49,184 bases of DNA from positions 1-49,184 of the forward strand of contig NZ_JAIQZA010000033.1 in NCBI RefSeq assembly GCF_020164485.1. The letters run 5' to 3'. The number at the start of each line of letters is the position of its first letter. Within the stretch, counting starts at the first letter, position 1. Of this stretch, positions 9,164 to 17,142 are shown in pieces. Both the position numbers and the translations under genes were made by a program. The notes under the pieces are model-generated. The model saw only the letters and a list, made by a program, of their open reading frames with translations. It was not told where the DNA came from and did not search any database. The DNA is from Salegentibacter tibetensis (GTDB lineage: Bacteria; Bacteroidota; Bacteroidia; Flavobacteriales; Flavobacteriaceae).

Positions 9164-10177
9164 ATGAAGCGTATTCTTTGTATATCGGGAAAAGGTTCCG
9201 GGCATCTAAGTCAAGATGAATTATCGGGTTTAAAAGCCTATGAATGCTTGCAAACCGATTCTTTGAAAAACTTAGAGAATCTAATTACGGAAAAGAAACC
9301 TGATCTGCTTATTTGGGGAAGTAATGCGGAAATTTCTTCTGAAATTTTTAATCGAGCTCTGGAAATGTATAAGATCCCATTATTATCAATTATTACAAAA
9401 GATGAATTTGATAGCTGGAAGCCAATTCACCCTAACCATCACTATTTGCTAAATTTGTATTCACAGGCTGAACTTTTACAAAAAATAGAATTACTACTAA
9501 AACAGAAAAATCTTAATGGCATAGAGAATAAAAAAATTAATAAAACTACTATTTCCAATATTGAGGCTTTAAAATCATATATAGAAGAAAAAGGAGAACG
9601 AATAAGCCTGGATAAACATAAAATTATATTCAGAGAGAATAGGCACTCCAGCTTTATCTATCTTATAAGCAAAGGCCTGGTGAAAACTTCCAGGATGGAC
9701 CAATTGGGGAAAGAATTAATTACCGGGATTTATCGTGAAAATGAACTACTGGGACTTTATGGTTTTCATAAAAACCCCACCTGTCCTGAAATGGCTACAA
9801 CCTTAGAGCCTTCCAAATTATACCGGATTCTGCATAAAGAATTTAGGGAAATACTGCAGGAAAACCAGGGATTAAGCCTGGATATAGCCCAATATTTAAC
9901 CGATACTGTTTTAAGGCTGAAATCACAGCTTCTCGAAATGGCCTATGCTTCAGTATTAAAAAAAACCTCCAATACAATTCTTCAATTTGCCGAAGAATTA
10001 CAAAGCCCGGATTTCCAGGGATTAAGAATTTCCAGAACCGACCTGGCGAGTATTGCTGGAATTTCTCCGGAAAGTTTTATTCGTAGCCTTTCCAGTCTTA
10101 AGAAAGAAGGCATCATTGCCATAAAAGGAAGAAAAATAAATATTCTAAAACCAGAAAGATTACAGGAGATCACCTGA
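9164..10177 (+). CDS. Crp/Fnr-family regulator with N-terminal pseudo-receiver domain
   Basis: A 337-residue transcription factor. Residues 1-118 look like a response-regulator fold, but the phospho-acceptor position is Trp (PDLLIWGSN), so it cannot be phosphorylated in the usual way. A cNMP-binding-like beta barrel follows (about 145-255) and then a Crp-type winged helix (about 265-335). The recognition helix segment GISPESFIRSL keeps the Glu and Arg that in E. coli FNR (E-x-x-S-R) contact the TGA/TCA core; Ile replaces the Ser. The four-Cys iron-sulfur signature of FNR is absent. Boxes of the form AACTGAT-N4-ATCAT lie upstream of several neighbouring genes and are its likely targets. Regulators of this architecture commonly lie beside Hsp20 and Usp genes in flavobacteria. 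The ligand is unknown. Confidence 0.88.
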   Translation: MKRILCISGKGSGHLSQDELSGLKAYECLQTDSLKNLENLITEKKPDLLIWGSNAEISSEIFNRALEMYKIPLLSIITKDEFDSWKPIHPNHHYLLNLYSQAELLQKIELLLKQKNLNGIENKKINKTTISNIEALKSYIEEKGERISLDKHKIIFRENRHSSFIYLISKGLVKTSRMDQLGKELITGIYRENELLGLYGFHKNPTCPEMATTLEPSKLYRILHKEFREILQENQGLSLDIAQYLTDTVLRLKSQLLEMAYASVLKKTSNTILQFAEELQSPDFQGLRISRTDLASIAGISPESFIRSLSSLKKEGIIAIKGRKINILKPERLQEIT

Positions 10178-10276
10178 TCTTAATTTTTTGTTAAACATTG
10201 ATTTCCTGATATTTGTCATTTTTTTCGAGTATGTTTTAAGCTACTTTTAAAATATTAATCAGCATAACAAAAATAT

Positions 10277-10451
10277 AATTTGATTTCTATGTACTTGTTA
10301 GAGTTTGAAAATCAAATTTAGAAGGTATCAAAGGTATTTTTTAGCCTGATATTCAAATTTTACTTCGTGTATTATCACTGATATCAACCAAGTGTTAAAT
10401 AGTACACTTAATATCTTCTTAAGAAACAGGAGGCAATGGTCTCCTGTTTCT
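10277..10451. other. structured 395-bp intergenic region between crp/fnr and hsp20
   Basis: Three inverted repeats lie in a row: AATTTGATTT/AAATCAAATT (10277-10286 and 10309-10318), AAGTGT/ACACTT (10390-10395 and 10404-10409), and a perfect 11-bp stem AGAAACAGGAG/CTCCTGTTTCT with an 8-base loop (10422-10432 and 10441-10451). The last could terminate crp/fnr transcription, though its T-tract is weak, or end a small RNA. No coding frame is convincing here. Confidence 0.35.
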
Positions 10452-10486
10452 GTGTTTAAAAGGCTTTTCTATAAAATTCAAATAAC

Positions 10487-10529
10487 TGATTTTCATCATA
10501 TTAAATATCATTTTTAGATTTTAAATTAG
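10487..10529 (+). promoter_or_regulatory. Crp/Fnr-like box and -7 element of hsp20
   Basis: AACTGAT TTTC ATCAT gives a perfect TGAT-N4-ATCA at 10487-10498. TAAATTAG (10522-10529, 7/8 to TAnnTTTG) follows after the same 23-base gap as at the other sites. The hsp20 ATG is 44 bases further on. Confidence 0.6.
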
Positions 10530-10572
10530 TGTGCTTAATTGTAAATTATTAACCATTTAAAATCTAAATATT

Positions 10573-11052
10573 ATGTCTATCATTAAATCTAACAATCGCA
10601 GAACTCCTGCCCTGGGACGTTCAATTTTGGCAAACGATCCATTCTTTTCTGACTTATTGGACACCAAAAGAGGAATCTTTAATCTTAACAGGTTCTTTAA
10701 TGGAGATTTTGACCAGGATCTATTTCCGGCACTAAATGTAAAGGAAAAAGAGACCGAGTTTGAAATAGAACTTGCAGCTCCAGGACTTTCTAAACAAGAT
10801 TTTAAAATTTCTATAGAGGAAGGCATCTTATCCATCTCGGCAGAAAAAGAAAATAAAGTCGAAGAAGAAAAAGAAGGTTTCGTAAGAAAAGAGTTTAGCT
10901 ACAATAGTTTTTCCAGGCAAATTGCTCTACCCGAAGAAGTAGATATGGAAAAAGAAGTTGAAGCGAAATACAAGGAAGGTATTTTAAAAATGAGTCTGAA
11001 GAAAAGAAAAATAGATAAGTCTAAAAAGACTAAAACTGTAAATGTGTCTTAA
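10573..11052 (+). CDS. Hsp20/alpha-crystallin small heat shock protein
   Basis: ATP-independent holdase chaperone of 159 residues. It has a short N-terminal region followed by an alpha-crystallin domain (about 52-145). Visible family marks are the ELAAPGLSKQDFKISIEEGILSI strand pair and the conserved end motif YKEGILKMSLKK. The C-terminal tail is lysine-rich and shows no clear I-x-I anchor. The gene stands alone between its own Crp/Fnr-like promoter and a strong terminator, so it is probably monocistronic and induced together with the usp operon. Confidence 0.95.
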   Translation: MSIIKSNNRRTPALGRSILANDPFFSDLLDTKRGIFNLNRFFNGDFDQDLFPALNVKEKETEFEIELAAPGLSKQDFKISIEEGILSISAEKENKVEEEKEGFVRKEFSYNSFSRQIALPEEVDMEKEVEAKYKEGILKMSLKKRKIDKSKKTKTVNVS

Positions 11053-11056
11053 AAAA

Positions 11057-11093
11057 ATGAAACAATCCCGAAATTTTTTCGGGATTGTTTCAT
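11057..11093 (+). terminator. rho-independent terminator after hsp20
   Basis: ATGAAACAATCCCG and its exact complement CGGGATTGTTTCAT form a 14-bp stem with a 9-base loop, starting five bases after the hsp20 stop. A-rich sequence on the left makes it potentially usable from the opposite strand for the WG-repeat gene. Confidence 0.75.
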
Positions 11094-11203
11094 ATTATAT
11101 CTGTACGATACATCAACAACTTATATCTTTAAACAACTTCATGAGCAGGCCCTTAAACAAGTCCAGAAAGATGGTGACTTAAAATTCAGCAGTCACCTCC
11201 GTT

Positions 11204-11338
11204 TTAAAAATTATGAACCCGCCATTTTTTATTGGGGCCTTTCACACTCACTACATTTTCTCCCAACCATTTAGCCTCGATCTTTGGTGCTTCCCTTAAT
11301 TTCTGTTTGGATACAGCAACCGGAAATGGACCTTCTAA
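11204..11338 (-). pseudogene. out-of-frame 3' end of the WG-repeat gene
   Basis: Shifting frame by one base at about 11336-11339 replaces the odd ending RRSISGCCIQTE... with EGPFPVAVSKQKLREAP, followed further on by KWLGENVVSVKGPNKKWRV and a stop at 11204-11206. This reads as ordinary protein and continues past the premature stop, so it is very likely the original C-terminus. Removing one A would restore a frame of about 206 residues. Confidence 0.65.
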
Positions 11339-11825
11339 ATTTTAGTATTTCACCATTTTTATCAATTACAACCACATCATATTTATAAGAAAGCACATTC
11401 TTTCCCAGAAGTGGGTTTTCTCCAAGTCTCTCTTCTTCCAGTTTTAGCGCCAGGGCTTTTCCATTTGAGAAGTTGGTTACATTTAAAAATTCAGGCTCAA
11501 TAACTGTTTTTCCTTCCACATTTATAAATCCGTAATAATTAACGCCATCGTGCTGTTTTCTAATAATAGCCCGTTCATCTTTTAGTTGCGGAAATTTCAT
11601 TCCCGCTACGCCAATATTTCCCCTTTTCGGCTTTTCATTGACAATAAGATCGTTCCTAAGCTCAAATACCAGTTCGCCGTTGGCATTTAAAAACCCCCAA
11701 CTATTACCTTGTTGTACTGCGGTGAATCCATTCTCCTGACTGGCTACAAAATCAAATTCTTTCGGCTCCTGTGCAAATAACGCAAACGGAATACTTATTA
11801 AGATTCCAAAAATTAAATTTCTCAT
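11271..11825 (-). CDS. exported WG-repeat protein, frameshifted near the 3' end
   Basis: A secreted protein with a clear signal peptide (MRNLIFGILISIPFALFAQ). WG-repeat units follow, recognisable by NSWGFLNANGELVFE and VNYYGFINVEGKTVIEPEF. WG repeats are beta-hairpin modules found in many exported Bacteroidota proteins of unknown function. The uninterrupted frame is 184 residues, but its last 23 residues look unlike the family; a +1 shift recovers a plausible tail. Either the gene is mutated or the base call is wrong. It is divergent from the usp operon. Confidence 0.75.
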   Translation of the reverse strand: MRNLIFGILISIPFALFAQEPKEFDFVASQENGFTAVQQGNSWGFLNANGELVFELRNDLIVNEKPKRGNIGVAGMKFPQLKDERAIIRKQHDGVNYYGFINVEGKTVIEPEFLNVTNFSNGKALALKLEEERLGENPLLGKNVLSYKYDVVVIDKNGEILKFRRSISGCCIQTEIKGSTKDRG

Positions 11826-11944
11826 TGTTCAAAGTTTTATAATTAACATTAAATTTAGCGCAATTGTCTGTATTTAAATATGATACCCGTCATACTACGC
11901 CAAAGCTCTTATAAAATGTAAAGGCTTAAAAAACAGAAACAAAC

Positions 11945-11987
11945 TGATTTTCCTCATAGTTTAAACTTACCTCATCGGTTAACTTTA
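11945..11987 (+). promoter_or_regulatory. Crp/Fnr-like box and -7 element of the usp operon
   Basis: AACTGAT TTTC CTCAT (7 of 8 core bases, 11945-11956) followed after 23 bases by TAACTTTA (11980-11987, 7/8 to TAnnTTTG). The first usp ATG is 20 bases beyond the -7 element, implying a very short leader. Confidence 0.6.
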
Positions 11988-12006
11988 TAATTCAAAGTTC
12001 CAGAAG

Positions 12007-12861
12007 ATGAGAAAGATAATTATACCCACCGACTTTTCAGAAAATGCAAATAACGCATTGCGGTTTGCCTGTCAACTTTTTAAGTATGAAAAGAGCGAAG
12101 TCATTCTTTTGCATGCCTACGCAGAAAAGGTTTATACCGATGAAAGTTTGCTAAGCAATGAATTAATGGATGAGTTCAAAGCCGTCACCAAAGAAAAGAC
12201 TGACATGGCCCTGGCTGAAATAAGTTCGACAATTCACGATGAATTTTGTAATCCCAGGCACAGCATTAAATCTATTGCTGCTTTTGGCGATCTGGTAGAT
12301 GAGGTAAATAACCTCGTGAATTTAGAAAATGCCGATATTGTTATCATGGGAACCCGGGGTGCCACCAACGACAGGAACCTGGGTTTTGGAAGTAATACCT
12401 TACTCGTCTTAAAATATGTGCAATGTCCGGTTTTGGCAATTCCGGCGAATTTCAAATATAAGGAACCAAAAAAAATCCTGTTTCCTACCAATTTTTTAAT
12501 TCCCTATCAAAAAAGGGAATTAAAAATCGTTGGTGAAATTGCCCGGGATTTTAAATCTAAAATTCACTTTCTCTATTTATCTAAACATAAAGCAACTTCA
12601 GCCAGGCAAAAAGATAATCTTGAGTTTTTAAAACAACAGTTCTATAATATAAAGGTAGAAGAATACCAGAACGAGGAACTACATAAAGAAAAAGCAATAG
12701 AAGAATTTATTGCTACCAATAAAATAGATCTTTTAGTGATGGTAAATTCCCGCCACACGTATTTAGAAGATATGCTGCTGACTTCTACTATAGACAAAGT
12801 GGGTTTACATCCAAAAGTACCCTTACTTGTTCTGCAAAATTTTAATAGGGAATGCAATTAA
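12007..12861 (+). CDS. tandem universal stress protein (UspA), first of three
   Basis: A 284-residue cytosolic protein made of two UspA domains. The first (1-145) begins KIIIPTDFSENANNAL and has the full ATP-binding motif G-x2-G-x9-G-S/T (GTRGA...FGSNT). The second (about 155-284) starts ILFPTNFLIPYQ but lacks the glycine motif (LVMVNSRHTYLEDM), so it is probably non-binding. It is the lead gene of a tightly spaced operon with two paralogues, an ATP-cone nuclease and a beta-CASP hydrolase. A Crp/Fnr-like promoter lies just upstream. Usp proteins usually aid survival under energy or oxygen limitation. Confidence 0.93.
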   Translation: MRKIIIPTDFSENANNALRFACQLFKYEKSEVILLHAYAEKVYTDESLLSNELMDEFKAVTKEKTDMALAEISSTIHDEFCNPRHSIKSIAAFGDLVDEVNNLVNLENADIVIMGTRGATNDRNLGFGSNTLLVLKYVQCPVLAIPANFKYKEPKKILFPTNFLIPYQKRELKIVGEIARDFKSKIHFLYLSKHKATSARQKDNLEFLKQQFYNIKVEEYQNEELHKEKAIEEFIATNKIDLLVMVNSRHTYLEDMLLTSTIDKVGLHPKVPLLVLQNFNRECN

Positions 12862-12873
12862 AACATAGAAATC

Positions 12874-13722
12874 ATGAAAAAAATACTCTTACCCACAGAT
12901 TTTTCAGAAAACGCATATAACGCTATTTCTTATGCATTAAAAGCCTTTCAGGATGAAGAATGTACTTTTTATCTTCTGAATACCTATACCCCTGTTTTAT
13001 ATGATTCTGAATATATTTTATATAACAGCACTCAGCCAAACCTTGCTGACGCTTACAAGAAAAATTCCCTTGCGGGGTTGAGAAAAGTAGAACGAAAAAT
13101 AAACCGTGATTTTAAAAACTCAAAACATAAATTTGAGAAAATTTCAGCTTTCAATCTTTTGATAGATGAGATGAAAGAACAATTGAATTCTAAAGAAATA
13201 GACCTGGTAGTTATGGGAACGCAGGGCGCAACAGGCGCTGAAGAGATTTTAATCGGCACCAATACGGTACACGCTATAAATAAGCTAAAAGCCCCTCTGT
13301 TAATGATTCCTTCTGAGTATGAATACCACCCTCCGGTAAACATTTTATTCCCTACAGATTTCGATTTGCATTTTAGTGCTCCTCAACTGGACCCTATCTT
13401 AATCTTTGCAAGAAACCATACTTCAAAAATAAATATGCTACACGTTTTCTTAGGAAAAGATCTGGATGAAGAACAGGAAAAAAATAAGAAAAACCTAAGC
13501 AAAATTCTAAAGGACATTACACATCAATTTTATACCGTTGAGGATAAAAGTGTGACTAAAGCCATTAAAAAGTTTCAGGAACAAAACACGGTAGACTTAG
13601 TTTTGATGGTGAACAACAAACGTAGCTTCTTTGAAAACCTACTATTTAGGCCGGTAGTGAATAAAATAGGTTTTCATATTAAAGTTCCATTTATGGTAAT
13701 CCCATCGGGAAAATTTAATTAG
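12874..13722 (+). CDS. tandem universal stress protein (UspA), second of three
   Basis: A 282-residue paralogue of the preceding gene, 12 bases downstream. Domain 1 starts KILLPTDFSENAYNAI and keeps G-x2-G-x9-G-T (GTQGA...IGTNT). Domain 2 (from about NILFPTDFDLHF) has VLMVNNKRSFFENLLF in place of the ATP loop. The sequences have diverged well beyond a recent duplication, so the three copies probably have distinct partners or conditions. Confidence 0.93.
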   Translation: MKKILLPTDFSENAYNAISYALKAFQDEECTFYLLNTYTPVLYDSEYILYNSTQPNLADAYKKNSLAGLRKVERKINRDFKNSKHKFEKISAFNLLIDEMKEQLNSKEIDLVVMGTQGATGAEEILIGTNTVHAINKLKAPLLMIPSEYEYHPPVNILFPTDFDLHFSAPQLDPILIFARNHTSKINMLHVFLGKDLDEEQEKNKKNLSKILKDITHQFYTVEDKSVTKAIKKFQEQNTVDLVLMVNNKRSFFENLLFRPVVNKIGFHIKVPFMVIPSGKFN

Positions 13723-13724
13723 TT

Positions 13725-14558
13725 ATGAAAAATATACTCATCCCCACCGATTTTTCGGCTAACGCCTGGAAAGCTACAGTTTATGCATTTAGCTTTTTTC
13801 AAAATGAGCTTTGCGATTTTTATTTTTTAAATGCCTGCAAACCGGAATTTTATACTCCCGATATTAATGGGAAAAGTTTATTACAGGCTAAAGCTGAAAA
13901 TAAGATAAAAATGGATAAGCTGCTGAAAGAAGTAGCTGTGATAAACAAGAACCAAAATCATAGGTTTAAATGGATAATTTTAGAATCCTGGTTAAACGAT
14001 TCGGTAATTGAAATTCAAAAAGAAAATATTTTTGATCTCATAGTGATGGGCACAAAAGGCGAGACCAAACCCGATGACAGGATCTTTGGCACTAATAGTA
14101 TGAATGTGATAGAAACGGTAGATCACCTGCCGGTTCTATTAATACCAGAACAAAGTGTTTTTGTACCCGAGGTGAAAAAAGAGATGGTTATGGCTACACG
14201 TTATGACAAGTCGTTTTCTATTGCAGAGATTAATTTTTTGATAGATATGGCTAAAAAATTTAAAGCCAGTATTAGAATTTTATATATCCAGGATACCGAA
14301 AAACTTACTGAGGAGCAAGAAAATAAAAAAGAAGAATTACACGAATATTTTAAGGAAGTCACCCATAGTTTCCACACCCTGACTAATATAGAAGTTACTA
14401 AAGGAATTCATAGTTTCATTCAAAGCAGGAACAGCGATATATTGGTGTTAAACCATAAGAAAAGAGGATTTTTTAGAAATCTTTTTTCCAAATCTTTACT
14501 CAAAGAATTAGGGAGAAAACCGCAAATCCCCATCCTGTTTATGCCTTCAGATTTATAG
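13725..14558 (+). CDS. tandem universal stress protein (UspA), third of three
   Basis: A 277-residue paralogue beginning two bases after the second copy, which implies translational coupling. Domain 1 starts NILIPTDFSANAWKAT and keeps G-x2-G-x9-G-T (GTKGE...FGTNS). Domain 2 is the most degenerate of the three: it opens with MVMATRYDKSF instead of a PTDF motif, and its end reads LVLNHKKRGFFRNLF. The operon continues 36 bases downstream. Confidence 0.92.
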   Translation: MKNILIPTDFSANAWKATVYAFSFFQNELCDFYFLNACKPEFYTPDINGKSLLQAKAENKIKMDKLLKEVAVINKNQNHRFKWIILESWLNDSVIEIQKENIFDLIVMGTKGETKPDDRIFGTNSMNVIETVDHLPVLLIPEQSVFVPEVKKEMVMATRYDKSFSIAEINFLIDMAKKFKASIRILYIQDTEKLTEEQENKKEELHEYFKEVTHSFHTLTNIEVTKGIHSFIQSRNSDILVLNHKKRGFFRNLFSKSLLKELGRKPQIPILFMPSDL

Positions 14559-14594
14559 TTTCAAAATCTATTATTCTACAAAAAAACCATTAAA

Positions 14595-15431
14595 ATGGAT
14601 ATCTCCAATCTAAAAGTTATAAAAGCTTCAGGCGAAAAAGCTCAGTTTTCCATTGAACGGGTTGCAGAGTCCTTGAGACGCTCTGGTGCAAATGAAGAAT
14701 TGATTCAAAAAACACTTCAGAAGCTAAAAGCAGAACTTTATAATGGAATTTCTACCAAAGAAATTTATAATCGGGCCTTTAGTTTGCTTAAAGAAGGAAA
14801 TAAAACCATTGCCTCAAAATATAAGTTAAAGACCGCTATTTATGAACTGGGCCCAACCGGGTTTCCGTTTGAAAAATTTATAGCGGCGCTTTTAACCCAT
14901 AGCGGCTATAAAACGGCCACGGGGAAAACATATCAGGGAAAATGCGTAACCCACGAAATTGATGTGGAAGCAAAAACCGGTACTAAACTTGTGTTAATAG
15001 AGTGTAAATTTCACAATGCCGGTAGAAATTGTGATGTAAAAATTCCTCTTTATATAGATTCAAGGTTTCGGGATATAAAAAATTTCAGAAATAACGGACA
15101 TAACAAACTGGACTTTGAAGAAGGTTGGGTCGTAACCAACACCCGGTTTACTGCAGATGCTGTAAAATATGCCAAATGCGCCAATCTTAAATTATTAAGC
15201 TGGGATTACCCAAAGGGCGAAGGTATTAAAGATAGAGTAGACAAACTTGGTCTATATCCAATAACGGTTTCAACTTTACTTTCAGAAAGGGAAAAAAACT
15301 TTTTATTAAGCCGGGATGTGGTATTATGTCAGGAGCTTATTGATGACACCTTCTATCTGGATCATTTAGGAATTAATAATCCACGTAAAAATAAAATTCT
15401 CAAAGAAATGAAAGAACTCTGTAAACACTAG
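14595..15431 (+). CDS. ATP-cone domain fused to an Mrr-like PD-(D/E)XK nuclease
   Basis: A 278-residue soluble protein. Residues 5-85 form an ATP-cone, the nucleotide-sensing module of NrdR and class I/III ribonucleotide reductases (VIKASGEKAQFSIERVAESLRRSGA). Residues about 88-205 resemble a restriction-endonuclease-like fold: GFPFEKFIAALL followed by the candidate catalytic set Asp123, Glu136 and Lys138 (EIDV, IECKFH). The rest (SERE-NFLLSRDVVLCQEL) is helical. The architecture suggests nucleic-acid cleavage gated by ATP/dATP level. It is co-transcribed with three Usp genes upstream and a beta-CASP hydrolase five bases downstream. Cleavage activity and substrate are inference. Confidence 0.85.
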   Translation: MDISNLKVIKASGEKAQFSIERVAESLRRSGANEELIQKTLQKLKAELYNGISTKEIYNRAFSLLKEGNKTIASKYKLKTAIYELGPTGFPFEKFIAALLTHSGYKTATGKTYQGKCVTHEIDVEAKTGTKLVLIECKFHNAGRNCDVKIPLYIDSRFRDIKNFRNNGHNKLDFEEGWVVTNTRFTADAVKYAKCANLKLLSWDYPKGEGIKDRVDKLGLYPITVSTLLSEREKNFLLSRDVVLCQELIDDTFYLDHLGINNPRKNKILKEMKELCKH

Positions 15432-15436
15432 AAAAG

Positions 15437-16810
15437 ATGGAAAACAAGGTGAAGATTCATTTTCTTGGTGCTTCGGGTACAGTTACCGGATCTAAATTTC
15501 TTTTAGAAACACCAGAACTAAATATCTTAATTGACTGCGGGCTTTTTCAGGGAGTTAAAAGTTTACGTAAACTCAACTGGAAAAATTTCCCTTTTGATCC
15601 TGCAGCCATTGACCTGATTTTACTAACCCACGGTCACCTGGATCACACGGGATATTTACCACGTCTTGTGAAACAAGGTTATAAAAACGCAATTTTAGGA
15701 ACACCACCAACTTTAGGAATTGCCGGGGTGATCTTAAAAGATAGTGCGAAAATACAGGAAGAAGATGCCGAAAGAGCAAATAAGGAAGAATACAGCAAGC
15801 ACCAACCGGCTTTACCTTTATACTCTTTGCGTGATGCTGAAAAAACGATAGGTTTATTTAAAAATATTGAGTTGAATGAGTGGTACCATGTTTCAGAAAA
15901 TATAAAATATAGATATCAAACCAACGGCCATATCTTAGGCTCGACTTTTATTGAATTGGATATTTATAAAAAGCTTTTTGTATTTTCAGGAGATGTTGGC
16001 AGAGATAAAGATTTACTTTTGGAAGCGCCCAAAAAACCAGAATGGGCCGATTACCTCTTTCTGGAAAGTACTTATGGTGACCTGCTTCACCCCAAAGACG
16101 ATTCAGATGAAATTCTTATTAAAGCCATAAAAGATACGCTCAACCAAAAGGGGAATCTTATAATTCCGAGTTTCGCCGTAGAACGTTTACAGGGGATTAT
16201 GTATAAGCTTTACCTCTTAATCAAAAAAAATAAAATCCCTGAAATTCCCATTTATATAGATAGTCCTATGGGAAATGAGGTACTTGGCTTATTTGAAAGT
16301 TTCAGCAAGTGGCACAAACTAGAGGCTGCTGAATTTAGAAAAATGCTTTCTTATTTTAATATTATTACCTTGTATCGGGATACCTGGAAAACAATAGATG
16401 AGAACAGGCCAAAAGTAGTGATTGCCGGCAGCGGAATGGTTACCGGGGGGCGGGTCCTCACCTATTTGCGGTATTTAATAAATAAACCTGAAACGACTGT
16501 TTTACTAGCAGGCTACCAGGCAGAGGGTACAAGGGGAAGGCAATTGGAAAACGGAGCTTCAGAAATAAAAATCTTCGGAAAATATTGCCCGGTGAGAGCG
16601 AAAATCTTAAAAATTGAAAGTCTCTCTGCTCATGCCGATCAGCAAGAATTGCTGGATTGGGTTTCAGCAATTAAGAAAATTCCGGAAAAGGTATTTTTAA
16701 TTCACGGGGAACCCACAGCCTTAGATACTTTAAGAGTAAAAATTAAAGATCTGTATAAATGCGAGGTTACAATTCCGGCACTTGATGATATTATAAGCTT
16801 AAAGCTCTGA
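15437..16810 (+). CDS. beta-CASP metallo-beta-lactamase-fold hydrolase (RNA-processing type)
   Basis: A 457-residue cytosolic hydrolase of the CPSF/RNase J superfamily. It opens FLGASGTVTGSKFLLE and carries the zinc motif His65-x-His67-x-Asp69-His70 (THGHLDH), a downstream metal His in NGHILGST and an Asp in FSGDVGRD. The beta-CASP insert (about 190-370) shows LESTYGD and SPMGNEV. The C-terminal motifs SAHADQQELLDW and IHGEP complete the RNA-metabolising set. Family members are exo- or endoribonucleases. As the last gene of the stress operon it may adjust RNA turnover under the same conditions. Confidence 0.92.
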   Translation: MENKVKIHFLGASGTVTGSKFLLETPELNILIDCGLFQGVKSLRKLNWKNFPFDPAAIDLILLTHGHLDHTGYLPRLVKQGYKNAILGTPPTLGIAGVILKDSAKIQEEDAERANKEEYSKHQPALPLYSLRDAEKTIGLFKNIELNEWYHVSENIKYRYQTNGHILGSTFIELDIYKKLFVFSGDVGRDKDLLLEAPKKPEWADYLFLESTYGDLLHPKDDSDEILIKAIKDTLNQKGNLIIPSFAVERLQGIMYKLYLLIKKNKIPEIPIYIDSPMGNEVLGLFESFSKWHKLEAAEFRKMLSYFNIITLYRDTWKTIDENRPKVVIAGSGMVTGGRVLTYLRYLINKPETTVLLAGYQAEGTRGRQLENGASEIKIFGKYCPVRAKILKIESLSAHADQQELLDWVSAIKKIPEKVFLIHGEPTALDTLRVKIKDLYKCEVTIPALDDIISLKL

Positions 16811-17142
16811 ATTCTCAATCTTTCAACGAAAACCTTTTCGTCCATTTTAGCGCAATTTCTCCTGCTATAATGGCAGTAAACTGTCAGTAATATTATAGAA
16901 TCAATCTAAATTATTGCATATAGTTTTTTCTTATTACGAGGCAAAACCATATAAGAATTCAGCGTTTCCAAAGCCTAATAAGGGTTTTAATATTCCTAAT
17001 TATACCAAAAGTTAAATTCAAAATCGCTTTTAGCTTACTCCCCGTAAGGTCTAAGCTTCATAGATTTATATATTCAAGAAAATTTGCTAATTTTCTTTTT
17101 AGATTAGTTTAACCTTATATTTTAAAAGATACGCTCAAAATA

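Noticed and set aside
10200-10216. TTGATTTCCTGAT as a Crp/Fnr-like site after the regulator gene
   Set aside because: It is a direct rather than inverted repeat and has no -7 element at the expected distance.
11101-11274. Plus-strand frame that reads like protein (LHEQALKQVQKDGDLKF...)
   Set aside because: It has no start codon and much of it is antisense to the frameshifted 3' end of the WG-repeat gene.
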